A stretch of 5,928 bases of DNA from positions 1 to 5,928 of the forward strand of contig CAMWWR010000130.1 of assembly GCA_947178045.1 (NCBI GenBank), written 5' to 3'. The translations under genes were made by a program, and so were the position numbers. Position 1 is the stretch's first letter. Each line of letters begins with the position of its first letter. The notes under the pieces were generated by a model that made no database searches, was not told the DNA's origin, and saw only the letters and a list, made by a program, of their open reading frames with translations. Source of the DNA: an uncultured Clostridia bacterium (lineage in GTDB: Bacteria; Bacillota; Clostridia; Lachnospirales; Lachnospiraceae). Positions 1 to 5,331 of the stretch are shown one piece after another.

Positions 1-105
1 AATGATACAGATGAAGTTATTATTGCGATGTATGACAACACGGCAGCCCATGCATGGGTGCATCTGCCATTCCGAAAAGTGTTGATTTTAGGGCGTTTGC
101 CGTAA
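1..105 (+). CDS. possible C-terminal end of an unidentified protein (partial)
   Basis: The first frame is open from the left edge for 34 codons to a TAA at 103-105, reading NDTDEVIIAMYDN at its start and RKVLILGRLP at its end. The mix of acidic, hydrophobic and aromatic residues is plausible for a protein tail. A strong hairpin begins 60 bases after the stop, as expected behind a gene end. I do not recognise the family. The piece is short enough to be open by chance, and the ATG-started alternative in the next frame (base 2, stop at 85) looks less protein-like. Confidence is low without the sequence to the left. Confidence 0.3.
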   Translation, partial: NDTDEVIIAMYDNTAAHAWVHLPFRKVLILGRLP

Positions 106-164
106 ATGTAAAAACGATAGCACTGGGGAAATATTTGTATCAATCTGGACACGCAATATGGTGT

Positions 165-203
165 GAGAGGTCGGTAGGTGAGATAATCACCTGCCGACCT
201 CTC
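165..203. terminator. 17-bp hairpin between convergent gene ends, probable bidirectional terminator
   Basis: Bases 165-181 pair with 187-203 over 17 positions, with one G-T wobble (171-181 reads TCGGTAGGTGA, the other arm TCACCTGCCGA) and a five-base loop. It lies after the possible rightward gene end at 105 and 32 bases past the stop of the leftward gene ending at 235. A second 6-bp hairpin (ATGTGC 208-213 with GCACAT 220-225) sits between it and the leftward gene. No run of T follows on either strand, so it is not a textbook intrinsic terminator; stem length and position are the grounds for the call. Confidence 0.55.
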
Positions 204-234
204 GATTATGTGCGTTCATGCACATTTGGACGCG

Positions 235-459
235 CTACATACTTTTGACAAATCCGATCACTGCCAGCACGATGCAGATCAGGCATACGATGTCCCATAC
301 TATGCCGAGGATCTTCCACAGAAGCGCAAGCACCGGAAGCACGGTGTAGAGCAGCTTCATGACGAGGGAAAACACGATACCTGCGACAACAAGAACGACG
401 ATCGCGATAACGAGATCCTTGATGCTGCGGATATTCTTAAAACGTTCGATCAGTCCCAT
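235..459 (-). CDS. small hydrophobic membrane protein, 74 residues, unknown function
   Basis: The protein opens with a short basic amphipathic stretch (MGLIERFKNIRSIKD, residues 1-15) and is then almost wholly hydrophobic to residue 71, with breaks at K35 and at W48-K49. It fits two, or possibly three, membrane-spanning helices (about 16-35, 38-51 and 54-71) and ends in FVKSM. The start is well supported: a perfect AAGGAGG (466-472 on the complement) lies six bases before the ATG at 457-459. It is divergent from the exported Ig-like protein gene at 675 and has its own candidate promoter. There is no catalytic motif and I recognise no family. Its size and shape would also suit a holin-like or small toxin protein, but nothing in the neighbourhood supports that. 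That the gene is real is fairly sure; its function is unknown. Confidence 0.75.
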   Translation of the reverse strand: MGLIERFKNIRSIKDLVIAIVVLVVAGIVFSLVMKLLYTVLPVLALLWKILGIVWDIVCLICIVLAVIGFVKSM

Positions 460-490
460 GACAAACCTCCTTGTTTTTTAGGGCAAAAAA

Positions 491-569
491 TCCCTGCTTT
501 AGGTATATATCGGCACGGGGCGCAGAAAACTGTAGTCCGGAATGGGAAAAGTGGCAAAAAAAGCAGGGA
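491..569. repeat. 10-bp inverted repeat flanking the leftward promoter
   Basis: TCCCTGCTTT (491-500) is exactly inverted as AAAGCAGGGA (560-569), with 59 bases between. One arm lies between the two opposing -35 boxes, the other in the leader of the leftward transcript. The outer arm is upstream of both predicted transcript starts, so the pair cannot form an RNA hairpin in either transcript. If functional it would be a pair of protein binding sites. A chance match is possible. Confidence 0.35.
529..557 (-). promoter_or_regulatory. candidate promoter for the leftward small membrane protein gene
   Basis: On the complement, TTGCCA (552-557) and TACAGT (529-534) are separated by exactly 17 bases, giving a predicted transcript start near 522 and a leader of about 60 bases. 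Both hexamers differ from the consensus at two positions, so this is a reasonable but unproven sigma-A site. It stands back to back with the rightward promoter at 575-603. A TATATA at 504-509 is an alternative -10, but it has no good -35 partner. Confidence 0.45.
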
Positions 570-574
570 AAGTC

Positions 575-603
575 TTGCGCGAACCCCGGTTTTTTTGTAT
601 AAT
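575..603 (+). promoter_or_regulatory. sigma-A type promoter for the exported Ig-like protein gene
   Basis: TTGCGC (575-580) and a perfect TATAAT (598-603) are 17 bases apart, and a T-rich run precedes the -10 box. The predicted start near 610 leaves a 65-base leader before the ATG at 675. That leader contains a small GGCC-GAAC-GGCC hairpin (644-655) and the ribosome binding site GTGAGG (665-670). Confidence 0.7.
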
Positions 604-674
604 CAAACCAATTGTTACAAAATTATTAAATGCCGGAATGTATGGCCGAACGGCCGGCGGAATTGTGAGGAATT

Positions 675-1931
675 ATGAAAAAGCAAGAAAATGTTCAGAA
701 AAACAGTCGGAAAAGGAGAGTGCTTCCGATTCTCGTCCTGATTTTTACTCTTTTTTTCACAGGCAGAGTCTATTCTGTTCTGGCACAGGAGCCGGAGATC
801 TCCGATACGGCGGTGATCCTGTATTTGAAGGAGGGCGGCATAACGCAAAAGCAGCTGTCCGTTTCCGGACTGCCCAAAGGAGCGAAGCTGTCCTGGAGCT
901 CAAATGACCCGTCGATCGTCACGGTCGATAAAAACGGTTTGATCGCGGCGGCAGGTGCTGGTAAAACGACGGTCGTGTGCACGGTAACGCTTCCGGACGG
1001 CAGCACGAAAAAGCTGAAGACGAGCGTGCGGGTGCGGGACAATATCTGTGAGATCACACTGGCGCTTGTGGGAACGTCGCGGGTGAATGCGCTCCGCAAG
1101 GCGGTCGATTACGAGCTTTCCTATACCTGCAGGACGGTGGCGGGCACCAACCGGAATACGAGCAATGTCATCTATTATGAGGTACTCACGCCGAAGGGAG
1201 CGGTATCGGTGAATGCTTCCGTCACGGACGGTGTTTTCCGCGCGTCGAGCTGCGCCCCATATATCGTCAGATGCTATGCGTTTGAAACCGAAAATGCAAT
1301 GAAGAAATGGCTGACGGACCGCCAAAAATACAGCGGTTATGTTTTGGCGTCGGACTCGCTGAACCTCACGGTCACGCCGGAAAATTTCCGGACAGAGACA
1401 ACGATTTTGTCCGACTGGCAGATGGAGCTGCCTCCCTCCTATATTGTGGAAGAGCAGGACAGCGGGGAAGGCGGCACGATCATCGGCATTTCCGCGCTGA
1501 ATTCGGAAAAGCTTGCTGCCGTGTCAAACATTCAGATCATGGTGGATAAAACGGGAGATACCCCTGATTTTGAACAGCTGAAGCGGACGATGAAGCTTGT
1601 GTACACAAAAAAGATGCTGCAGAACAGCTGGAAAGCGGTATACCACGCGGGCGCGGCAACGATAAAAAGCTTTTCGCTGGAGACGACCGAGCTTGGCGGA
1701 AAAAGCGTTGTAAGGCTTGTCTATGAGATCGACCTGAAAAATATACGGCTGACCTTTGAGGAGGCGGCCGATATCGAAATCAGCCGCCTCTCGTTCCGCA
1801 ACGCGATCTACACCTGGTATGACGGGGACGAGCACATCACCGTCACCGTCACGGACGCGCTGGAAAATCTTCAGCCGAACATCAGCGATGCTGCGGAGAG
1901 GCTTGTGGAAAGCATGTGCCAGGCCCGCTGA
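675..1931 (+). CDS. exported protein with N-terminal bacterial Ig-like (BIG2-type) domain
   Basis: The 418-residue product begins with a basic stretch (KNSRKRR, 9-15), a hydrophobic core (16-36) and a likely signal peptidase I site, VLA before Q38, so it should be secreted or held at the cell surface. If uncleaved, the same segment would anchor it. Residues about 45-121 resemble a BIG2 Ig-like domain: SGLPKGAKLSWSSNDPSIVTVDKNGLI followed by a GKTTVVCTVT strand. Residues 122-418 are beta-rich with a Trp/Tyr-rich end (YTWYDGDEHITV, 379-390), and I do not recognise this part. Six cysteines (102, 125, 152, 193, 200, 415) could form disulphides. The ATG at 675 is preceded by GTGAGG four bases away, a short spacing, and by a good promoter. 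BIG2 domains often occur in surface and adhesion proteins, but a binding role here is inference. It is divergent from the small membrane protein gene and convergent with the next gene. Confidence 0.85.
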   Translation: MKKQENVQKNSRKRRVLPILVLIFTLFFTGRVYSVLAQEPEISDTAVILYLKEGGITQKQLSVSGLPKGAKLSWSSNDPSIVTVDKNGLIAAAGAGKTTVVCTVTLPDGSTKKLKTSVRVRDNICEITLALVGTSRVNALRKAVDYELSYTCRTVAGTNRNTSNVIYYEVLTPKGAVSVNASVTDGVFRASSCAPYIVRCYAFETENAMKKWLTDRQKYSGYVLASDSLNLTVTPENFRTETTILSDWQMELPPSYIVEEQDSGEGGTIIGISALNSEKLAAVSNIQIMVDKTGDTPDFEQLKRTMKLVYTKKMLQNSWKAVYHAGAATIKSFSLETTELGGKSVVRLVYEIDLKNIRLTFEEAADIEISRLSFRNAIYTWYDGDEHITVTVTDALENLQPNISDAAERLVESMCQAR

Positions 1932-1954
1932 TTGCGGTTCGTCAGAAGCGTAAG

Positions 1955-1978
1955 AGCCTGCGCGGTCTTCTTCAGGCT
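1955..1978. terminator. weak hairpin at convergent gene ends
   Basis: AGCCTG (1955-1960) pairs with CAGGCT (1973-1978) around a 12-base loop that includes the end of the leftward gene. No T-run follows on either strand. The convergent genes are only 40 bases apart, so a shared terminator would be expected here, but this hairpin is too weak to be sure. Confidence 0.2.
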
Positions 1979-3027
1979 TCCGGATGTTCTTTTTCAAAAT
2001 GATTGTTGTAATACTCTTCGGTGAACTGCTCGAGAAAGCCCGGGTCCAGTTCGCCGAATTGTTTTTTGATGACCGCTTGGAATTCTGCCATGCGGTTGAA
2101 AAAATTCACTTCGTCCGAGGCGTCCGCCCGGTCGGCGACGGCAAGGCTTTCCAGCGTCAGGTTCGCTTCAAGCCATTCGGTGAGGTCACGGATAAATTGT
2201 TCCTCCTGCACGGATTCCTCCTTTGCCCGCGCGGCCCGGCGGAAGCTGTCAATGCCGATCACCAGGAAAACGACAAAAAGCACCGAGAGAATGACAGCCG
2301 ATACGGTGGAAAAATATTGGAATACGCCGGCCCAGTGCAGCACCATAACAACGATGCCGAGAACGCCGAAGACCGTGAAGGTCACGCCGGAGGACCGGTA
2401 GTCGGCACTTTTTTCTGCCCTTGAGACATAGGAGCCCTTCGATGCCTGCGAAACGGCCTCCCGGATCTCTTCAGCGATATCTTCTTCGTCCTCTTCCTCC
2501 CATTCATCCGGCTGCCCGGAGGATGCGTCTGCAGTCCTGCTGCTGTCTCCGCCCTCCAAAGCTTCCGTGTTTCGGTCTTTTTCCGCTTCGCGGTCCTCAT
2601 TTTCTGCAGCTTTGCCGTTTCCGGCTTTTGGAGTCCTGCCGGTTTCGTTTTCTGCGGATTCGCCTTCCTCGTCCCTTGGTGCGTTCAGCTCTCCCTTAAG
2701 AGCCTTTGCCAGCTTTTGCTCGTATTCCGCCGTAACCTCCACTGTATAGAAAGCAGAAAATGCCTTTTTTGCCTGTTTCAGCTTCTTCTTCGGAACATGA
2801 ACGGAAAATGCCCCCGTCTCCTCGTCCGCCTCATAATATGCTGTAATACCGGAGTAATCCAGGTAGGCAGCGAGCTTTTTCGCGTCCTCCTCCTTCTCCA
2901 TGCTCACAAGCAGCTCCGTCGCCTCCGTCTCTTCTCCCAGGGACTCTGTCAGAGCCGTCTTGCAGTCCGGGCAGAAGGTGATTCCCTCCCGGTATTCATT
3001 TTTGCAGATTGGACACCACATAACCAA
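1972..3027 (-). CDS. zinc-ribbon, DUF2007-like, two-helix membrane protein
   Basis: The 351-residue product starts with a zinc ribbon of two Cys pairs (CPIC, Cys5 and Cys8; CPDC, Cys19 and Cys22). Residues about 37-95 (LLVSMEKEEDAKKLAAYLDYSGITAYY, later VHVPKKKLKQAKKAF) follow the pattern of the small DUF2007 'putative signal transducing' fold. Residues 115-195 are acidic, low-complexity and probably disordered. Two membrane helices follow (about 214-236 and 240-260), then a charged helical C-terminal part (261-351). N- and C-terminal parts are probably both cytoplasmic. The frame opens at TTG (3025-3027), six bases after a perfect AAGGAGG (3034-3040); the in-frame ATG at 3019-3021 would be 12 bases away, so TTG is preferred, though homologues as I recall them start close to the WCP motif. 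Function is unknown; a sensing or regulatory role is only inferred from the domains. Confidence 0.85.
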   Translation of the reverse strand: MVMWCPICKNEYREGITFCPDCKTALTESLGEETEATELLVSMEKEEDAKKLAAYLDYSGITAYYEADEETGAFSVHVPKKKLKQAKKAFSAFYTVEVTAEYEQKLAKALKGELNAPRDEEGESAENETGRTPKAGNGKAAENEDREAEKDRNTEALEGGDSSRTADASSGQPDEWEEEDEEDIAEEIREAVSQASKGSYVSRAEKSADYRSSGVTFTVFGVLGIVVMVLHWAGVFQYFSTVSAVILSVLFVVFLVIGIDSFRRAARAKEESVQEEQFIRDLTEWLEANLTLESLAVADRADASDEVNFFNRMAEFQAVIKKQFGELDPGFLEQFTEEYYNNHFEKEHPEA

Positions 3028-3074
3028 CCGGTGCCTCCTTTCGTATAGTTTCCGGCCTTATTATGCCAAAATTT

Positions 3075-3103
3075 ATTATACCCGCCGTCCGCCTTTTTTT
3101 CAA
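3075..3103 (-). promoter_or_regulatory. sigma-A promoter for the zinc-ribbon membrane protein gene
   Basis: On the complement, TTGAAA (3098-3103) and a perfect TATAAT (3075-3080) are 17 bases apart. Transcription should start near 3068, giving a leader of about 40 bases that ends in the AAGGAGG site at 3034-3040. This is the best-formed promoter in the window. Confidence 0.75.
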
Positions 3104-3130
3104 GACAAGCTTTCGAAACCTGTAAAAGTA

Positions 3131-3158
3131 TGGTATAATGTCGCCAGACATTATACCA
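3131..3158. promoter_or_regulatory. perfect palindrome with extended -10 boxes on both strands (copy 1)
   Basis: TGGTATAATGTC (3131-3142) is exactly inverted as GACATTATACCA (3147-3158) around the four bases GCCA. Each arm contains TGGTATAAT, an extended -10 element, so the site could start transcription both ways: rightward with -10 at 3134-3139, and leftward with -10 at 3150-3155 as a second promoter for the zinc-ribbon gene. Neither has a convincing -35, which extended -10 promoters can do without. As RNA or single-stranded DNA the arms would form a 12-bp hairpin. A repressor operator overlapping a promoter would look the same. Confidence 0.5.
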
Positions 3159-3212
3159 GCGCCGATTCGCGTCCGACCACAGGGAGGACAATTTCTCTGG
3201 CGAATCGTGCGC
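3159..3212. repeat. stem structure GCGC-GATTCGC / GCGAATC-GCGC
   Basis: GATTCGC (3164-3170) pairs with GCGAATC (3200-3206), extended by GCGC (3159-3162) with GCGC (3209-3212) across a small internal loop of C against GT. The enclosed 29 bases include GTCC (3171-3174) that could pair with GGAC (3186-3189). It would be the 5' part of any transcript started at the palindrome just upstream. No known RNA class is recognised. Confidence 0.4.
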
Positions 3213-3228
3213 ATCCGCCGGAGGCAAT

Positions 3229-3253
3229 CATGTCCGGAGGACATGGTATAATG
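3229..3253 (+). promoter_or_regulatory. hairpin overlapping a second extended -10 box (copy 2)
   Basis: CATGTCC (3229-3235) pairs with GGACATG (3239-3245) around GGA, and the right arm runs into TGGTATAAT (3244-3252), so the last bases of the stem are the TG of an extended -10. The 11 bases ATGGTATAATG (3243-3253) are identical to those at 3130-3140 and 3404-3414. No -35 is seen at the proper spacing. A start near 3259 would place the multi-hairpin block at 3262-3386 at the very 5' end of the transcript. Confidence 0.4.
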
Positions 3254-3370
3254 TGCGCGAAGGCAAAGCAAGCAAGACAAAAACACGAAGTGAGGAAGCA
3301 AGTTTTTTGCTTCCTGCACTTTGAGTTTTTATCTTGCGCCGCGCGCAACGCGAGCCTTGAAAATCTTTGA
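3230..3370 (+). CDS. doubtful 46-residue ORF lying across the hairpin block
   Basis: An ATG at 3230-3232 sits five bases after GGAGG (3220-3224) and opens 46 codons to a TGA at 3368-3370. The product begins MSGGHGIMCAKAKQARQ and ends AARNASLENL, with a Cys/Phe-rich centre (VFCFLHFEFLSC, residues 25-36). The ribosome binding site is good, but almost the whole frame coincides with the hairpin arms, so its residues are dictated by inverted repeats rather than by protein selection. I recognise no family. It is more likely a translated repeat than a gene; it is listed because of the well-placed ribosome binding site. Confidence 0.2.
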   Translation: MSGGHGIMCAKAKQARQKHEVRKQVFCFLHFEFLSCAARNASLENL

Positions 3371-3386
3371 TTTTCAAGGCTTTGCC
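3262..3386. ncRNA. multi-hairpin block: candidate structured RNA or palindromic mobile repeat
   Basis: Three stems nest here. An outer stem pairs GGCAAAGC (3262-3269) with GCTTTGCC (3379-3386). Inside it, 3272-3301 pairs with 3307-3337 over 28 base pairs with one bulge (G3316) and two mismatches, capped by AGGAAGCAA / TTGCTTCCT and a five-base loop. A second inner hairpin pairs 3353-3365 with 3369-3381 over 13 perfect pairs and competes with the outer stem for three bases. TTGCGC / GCGCAA (3334-3339, 3343-3348) offers an alternative small hairpin. The block starts just after an extended -10 box and lies between two 11-base direct repeats. It matches no riboswitch, T-box or known small RNA that I recognise. 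No T-run terminator follows. It could be a small RNA, a leader attenuator for the downstream operon, or a MITE-like repeat; the strand is therefore left open. Confidence 0.4.
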
Positions 3387-3403
3387 GTAACTTTTAAGTA
3401 GCT

Positions 3404-3414
3404 ATGGTATAATG
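3404..3414 (+). promoter_or_regulatory. extended -10 promoter of the radical SAM operon (copy 3)
   Basis: TATGGTATAATG (3403-3414) is an extended -10 with a perfect TATAAT at 3408-3413 and no good -35 at 17 bases. The predicted start near 3420 leaves a leader of about 34 bases containing AGGAAAGGGG (3437-3446) before the ATG at 3454. The earlier in-frame ATG at 3412 lies within this box and so cannot be the start of translation if this promoter is used. Confidence 0.6.
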
Positions 3415-3453
3415 CTTGCGACATATTTACCAGCGCAGGAAAGGGGTACAAAA

Positions 3454-5331
3454 ATGAGAAGGCTGGCGTTGTCGGACGACATATTGCTTCGCATAGAAAA
3501 GCCTGCCCGATACATCGGGGGCGAGGTAAATTCCGTTATGAAGGACAGGGAGAAGGTCGAAATTCGATTCTGCATGTGCTTTCCCGATGTGTATGAGGTC
3601 GGGATGTCCCATCTTGGTATACAGATACTGTACGATATGTTCAACCGGCGGGAGGACACCTGGTGCGAGCGCGTCTATTCGCCGTGGATGGATCTGGATC
3701 CGATCATGAGGGAGAAAAACATTCCTCTGTTTGCGCTCGAATCGCAGGATCCGGTAAAGGATTTTGATTTTCTCGGCATTACGCTGCAGTATGAAATGTG
3801 CTATACGAATATTCTGCAGGTGCTCGATCTGTCCCATATCCCGCTGCTTGCGAGGAATCGCGGCGAGAACGATCCCATCGTGATCGGAGGGGGCCCGTGC
3901 GCGTACAATCCGGAGCCGATCGCGGATTTTTTTGATTTTTTCTATATCGGCGAGGGTGAGACCGTCTACGACCAGGTGCTCGACGCGTATAAGGAAAATC
4001 GGAAAAACGGCGGTACGCGTGCGGATTATCTCGCCAGAGTGGCAGAAATCGAGGGGATGTATGTACCGTCCTTCTACGAGGTCTCCTACAACGAGGACGG
4101 CACGATCGCGTCGTTTGCGCCGAAGCATCCGGCCGCAAAGTCGGTCATCCGCAAGCAGGTCGAGATGAGCCTGAGCGACACCTTCTACCCGGAAAAGCCG
4201 ATTGTGCCGTTCCTGCGCCCAATTCAGGACCGCGTCGTGCTCGAGATCCAGCGCGGCTGCATCCGTGGTTGCCGCTTCTGTCAGGCCGGCATGCTGTACC
4301 GTCCGATCCGGGCGCGCGATATCGGCTTTTTGAAGGAGCGGGCAAAAAAAATAATCGAGAATACCGGGCAGGATGAGATTACGCTGAGCTCCTTAAGCTC
4401 AAGCGACTATAAGGAGCTGCCGGAGCTCGTCTATTATCTGATCGACGAATTCGACCGTCAGAAGGTCAATATTTCCCTGCCGTCCCTGCGGATCGACGCG
4501 TTTGCGCTCGACGTGATGAGTAAGGTTCAGGATATCCGCAAAAGCAGCCTGACCTTTGCGCCGGAGGCGGGTTCGCAGCGCATGAGGAACGTGATCAACA
4601 AGGGGCTGAGCGAGGAGAATATCCTGCAGGGTGCAACAGACGCGTTCCGCTCCGGTTGGAACAAGGTCAAGCTCTATTTTATGCTCGGACTTCCGACGGA
4701 AACGGCGGAGGATATCCGGGAGATCGCGGAGCTGTCCGACCGGATTGCGGGGGCCTATTATTCGCTTCCGAAGCAGGAGAGGAGCGGGAGGGTGCAGATC
4801 GTGACGAGCACCTCGTTTTTCGTCCCGAAGCCGTTCACGCCGTTCCAGTGGGCCGCGATGAATACCGAGGAGGATTTTCTGGCAAAGCAGCGAATCGTCA
4901 GCGCGCGGCTGAAGGAGCTTCCGAACGGGCGCAGCATCCGGTACAGCTGGCACGACGCGGACGTGTCCGTTATGGAGGGGATTTTTGCGCGGGGGGACCG
5001 AAGGCTCGCCAAATCGATCTATGATGCCTACAGGGCAGGCTGTGTCTACGACGCATGGACGGATTATTTCAAATACGATGTATGGAAGGAGATCTTCCGG
5101 AAAAACGGCGTCGACATCGGTTTTTATACAAGCCGGGAGCGCCGGGAGGATGAGATCCTGCCGTGGGATTTCATCGACGCGGGGATCACGAAGGCATTTT
5201 TATGGCGTGAGTACCAGAAGGGGATCCGGGAGGTTGTCACGCCGAATTGTCGGAAGGCCTGCGCGGGCTGCGGGGCGAACGTGTTCCGCGGCGGCGTATG
5301 CTATGAGGAGAGGGGGGAGATTGCGGAATGA
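3454..5331 (+). CDS. B12-binding-type radical SAM protein (TIGR03960-like)
   Basis: The 625-residue product has the layout of the TIGR03960 family. Residues about 35-190 form a cobalamin-binding-like domain, with PDVYEVGMSHLG (44-55), GGGPCAYNPEP (145-155) and GEGE (166-169). A radical SAM core follows, with the 4Fe-4S motif C269-x3-C273-x2-C276 in RGCIRGCRFCQAG, then SSSDYKEL (315-322), FAPEAGSQRMRNVINKG (368-384) and the GLPTET segment (412-417). Near the C-terminus a second Cys set (C599, C603, C606, C616) could hold another metal cluster. At the usual B12 DxHxxG site the His is Tyr47, so base-off cobalamin ligation by His is not expected. The start at 3454 follows AGGAAAGGGG by seven bases; a longer frame from 3412 would begin inside the promoter. 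The stop overlaps the next gene by four bases (ATGA), implying coupled translation. The reaction is not established to my knowledge; an RNA or ribosome-linked modification is inferred from family context. Confidence 0.92.
   Translation: MRRLALSDDILLRIEKPARYIGGEVNSVMKDREKVEIRFCMCFPDVYEVGMSHLGIQILYDMFNRREDTWCERVYSPWMDLDPIMREKNIPLFALESQDPVKDFDFLGITLQYEMCYTNILQVLDLSHIPLLARNRGENDPIVIGGGPCAYNPEPIADFFDFFYIGEGETVYDQVLDAYKENRKNGGTRADYLARVAEIEGMYVPSFYEVSYNEDGTIASFAPKHPAAKSVIRKQVEMSLSDTFYPEKPIVPFLRPIQDRVVLEIQRGCIRGCRFCQAGMLYRPIRARDIGFLKERAKKIIENTGQDEITLSSLSSSDYKELPELVYYLIDEFDRQKVNISLPSLRIDAFALDVMSKVQDIRKSSLTFAPEAGSQRMRNVINKGLSEENILQGATDAFRSGWNKVKLYFMLGLPTETAEDIREIAELSDRIAGAYYSLPKQERSGRVQIVTSTSFFVPKPFTPFQWAAMNTEEDFLAKQRIVSARLKELPNGRSIRYSWHDADVSVMEGIFARGDRRLAKSIYDAYRAGCVYDAWTDYFKYDVWKEIFRKNGVDIGFYTSRERREDEILPWDFIDAGITKAFLWREYQKGIREVVTPNCRKACAGCGANVFRGGVCYEERGEIAE

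Larger units (their letters stand above)
3243..3414. repeat. 11-base direct repeats ATGGTATAATG flanking the hairpin block
   Basis: ATGGTATAATG occurs identically at 3243-3253 and 3404-3414, with a third copy at 3130-3140. The outer copies share more: 3131-3162 and 3405-3436 are both 32 bases, begin TGGTATAATG, end ACCAGCGC, and carry GACAT offset by one base. This suggests duplication of a promoter and leader, or insertion of the 3254-3403 segment with duplication of its target. Because the repeated word is also an extended -10 promoter, independent origin cannot be excluded. Confidence 0.45.

Noticed and set aside
47..58. Perfect 12-base palindrome CCCATGCATGGG
   Set aside because: It is short, self-complementary without a loop and inside the possible upstream coding tail. 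Nothing nearby suggests a regulatory site.
208..678. Rightward 156-codon open frame across the first divergent region
   Set aside because: It is the antisense shadow of the small membrane protein gene, rich in His/Asp, and runs through both promoters without a ribosome binding site.
1761..1790. 8-bp inverted repeat GAGGCGGC / GCCGCCTC with a 14-base loop
   Set aside because: It lies within the exported protein's coding region (residues 363-372), with no sign of a regulatory role; ordinary codon choice explains it.
2996..3319. Leftward 107-codon open frame upstream of the zinc-ribbon gene
   Set aside because: It covers that gene's promoter, the palindrome and part of the hairpin block, and has no conserved features.
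3131..3436. CRISPR array, suggested by three copies of a short word
   Set aside because: The repeats are only 11 bases, are irregularly spaced (113 and 161 bases apart) and match an extended -10 promoter; no cas gene is present.
3412..3453. Fourteen extra N-terminal codons for the radical SAM protein from the ATG at 3412
   Set aside because: That ATG is part of the TATAATG promoter word and has no ribosome binding site, whereas the ATG at 3454 has one seven bases away.
3427..4128. Leftward 233-codon open frame inside the radical SAM gene
   Set aside because: It is antisense to a clearly conserved coding region and low in plausible motifs; it arises from GC-rich codon positions.
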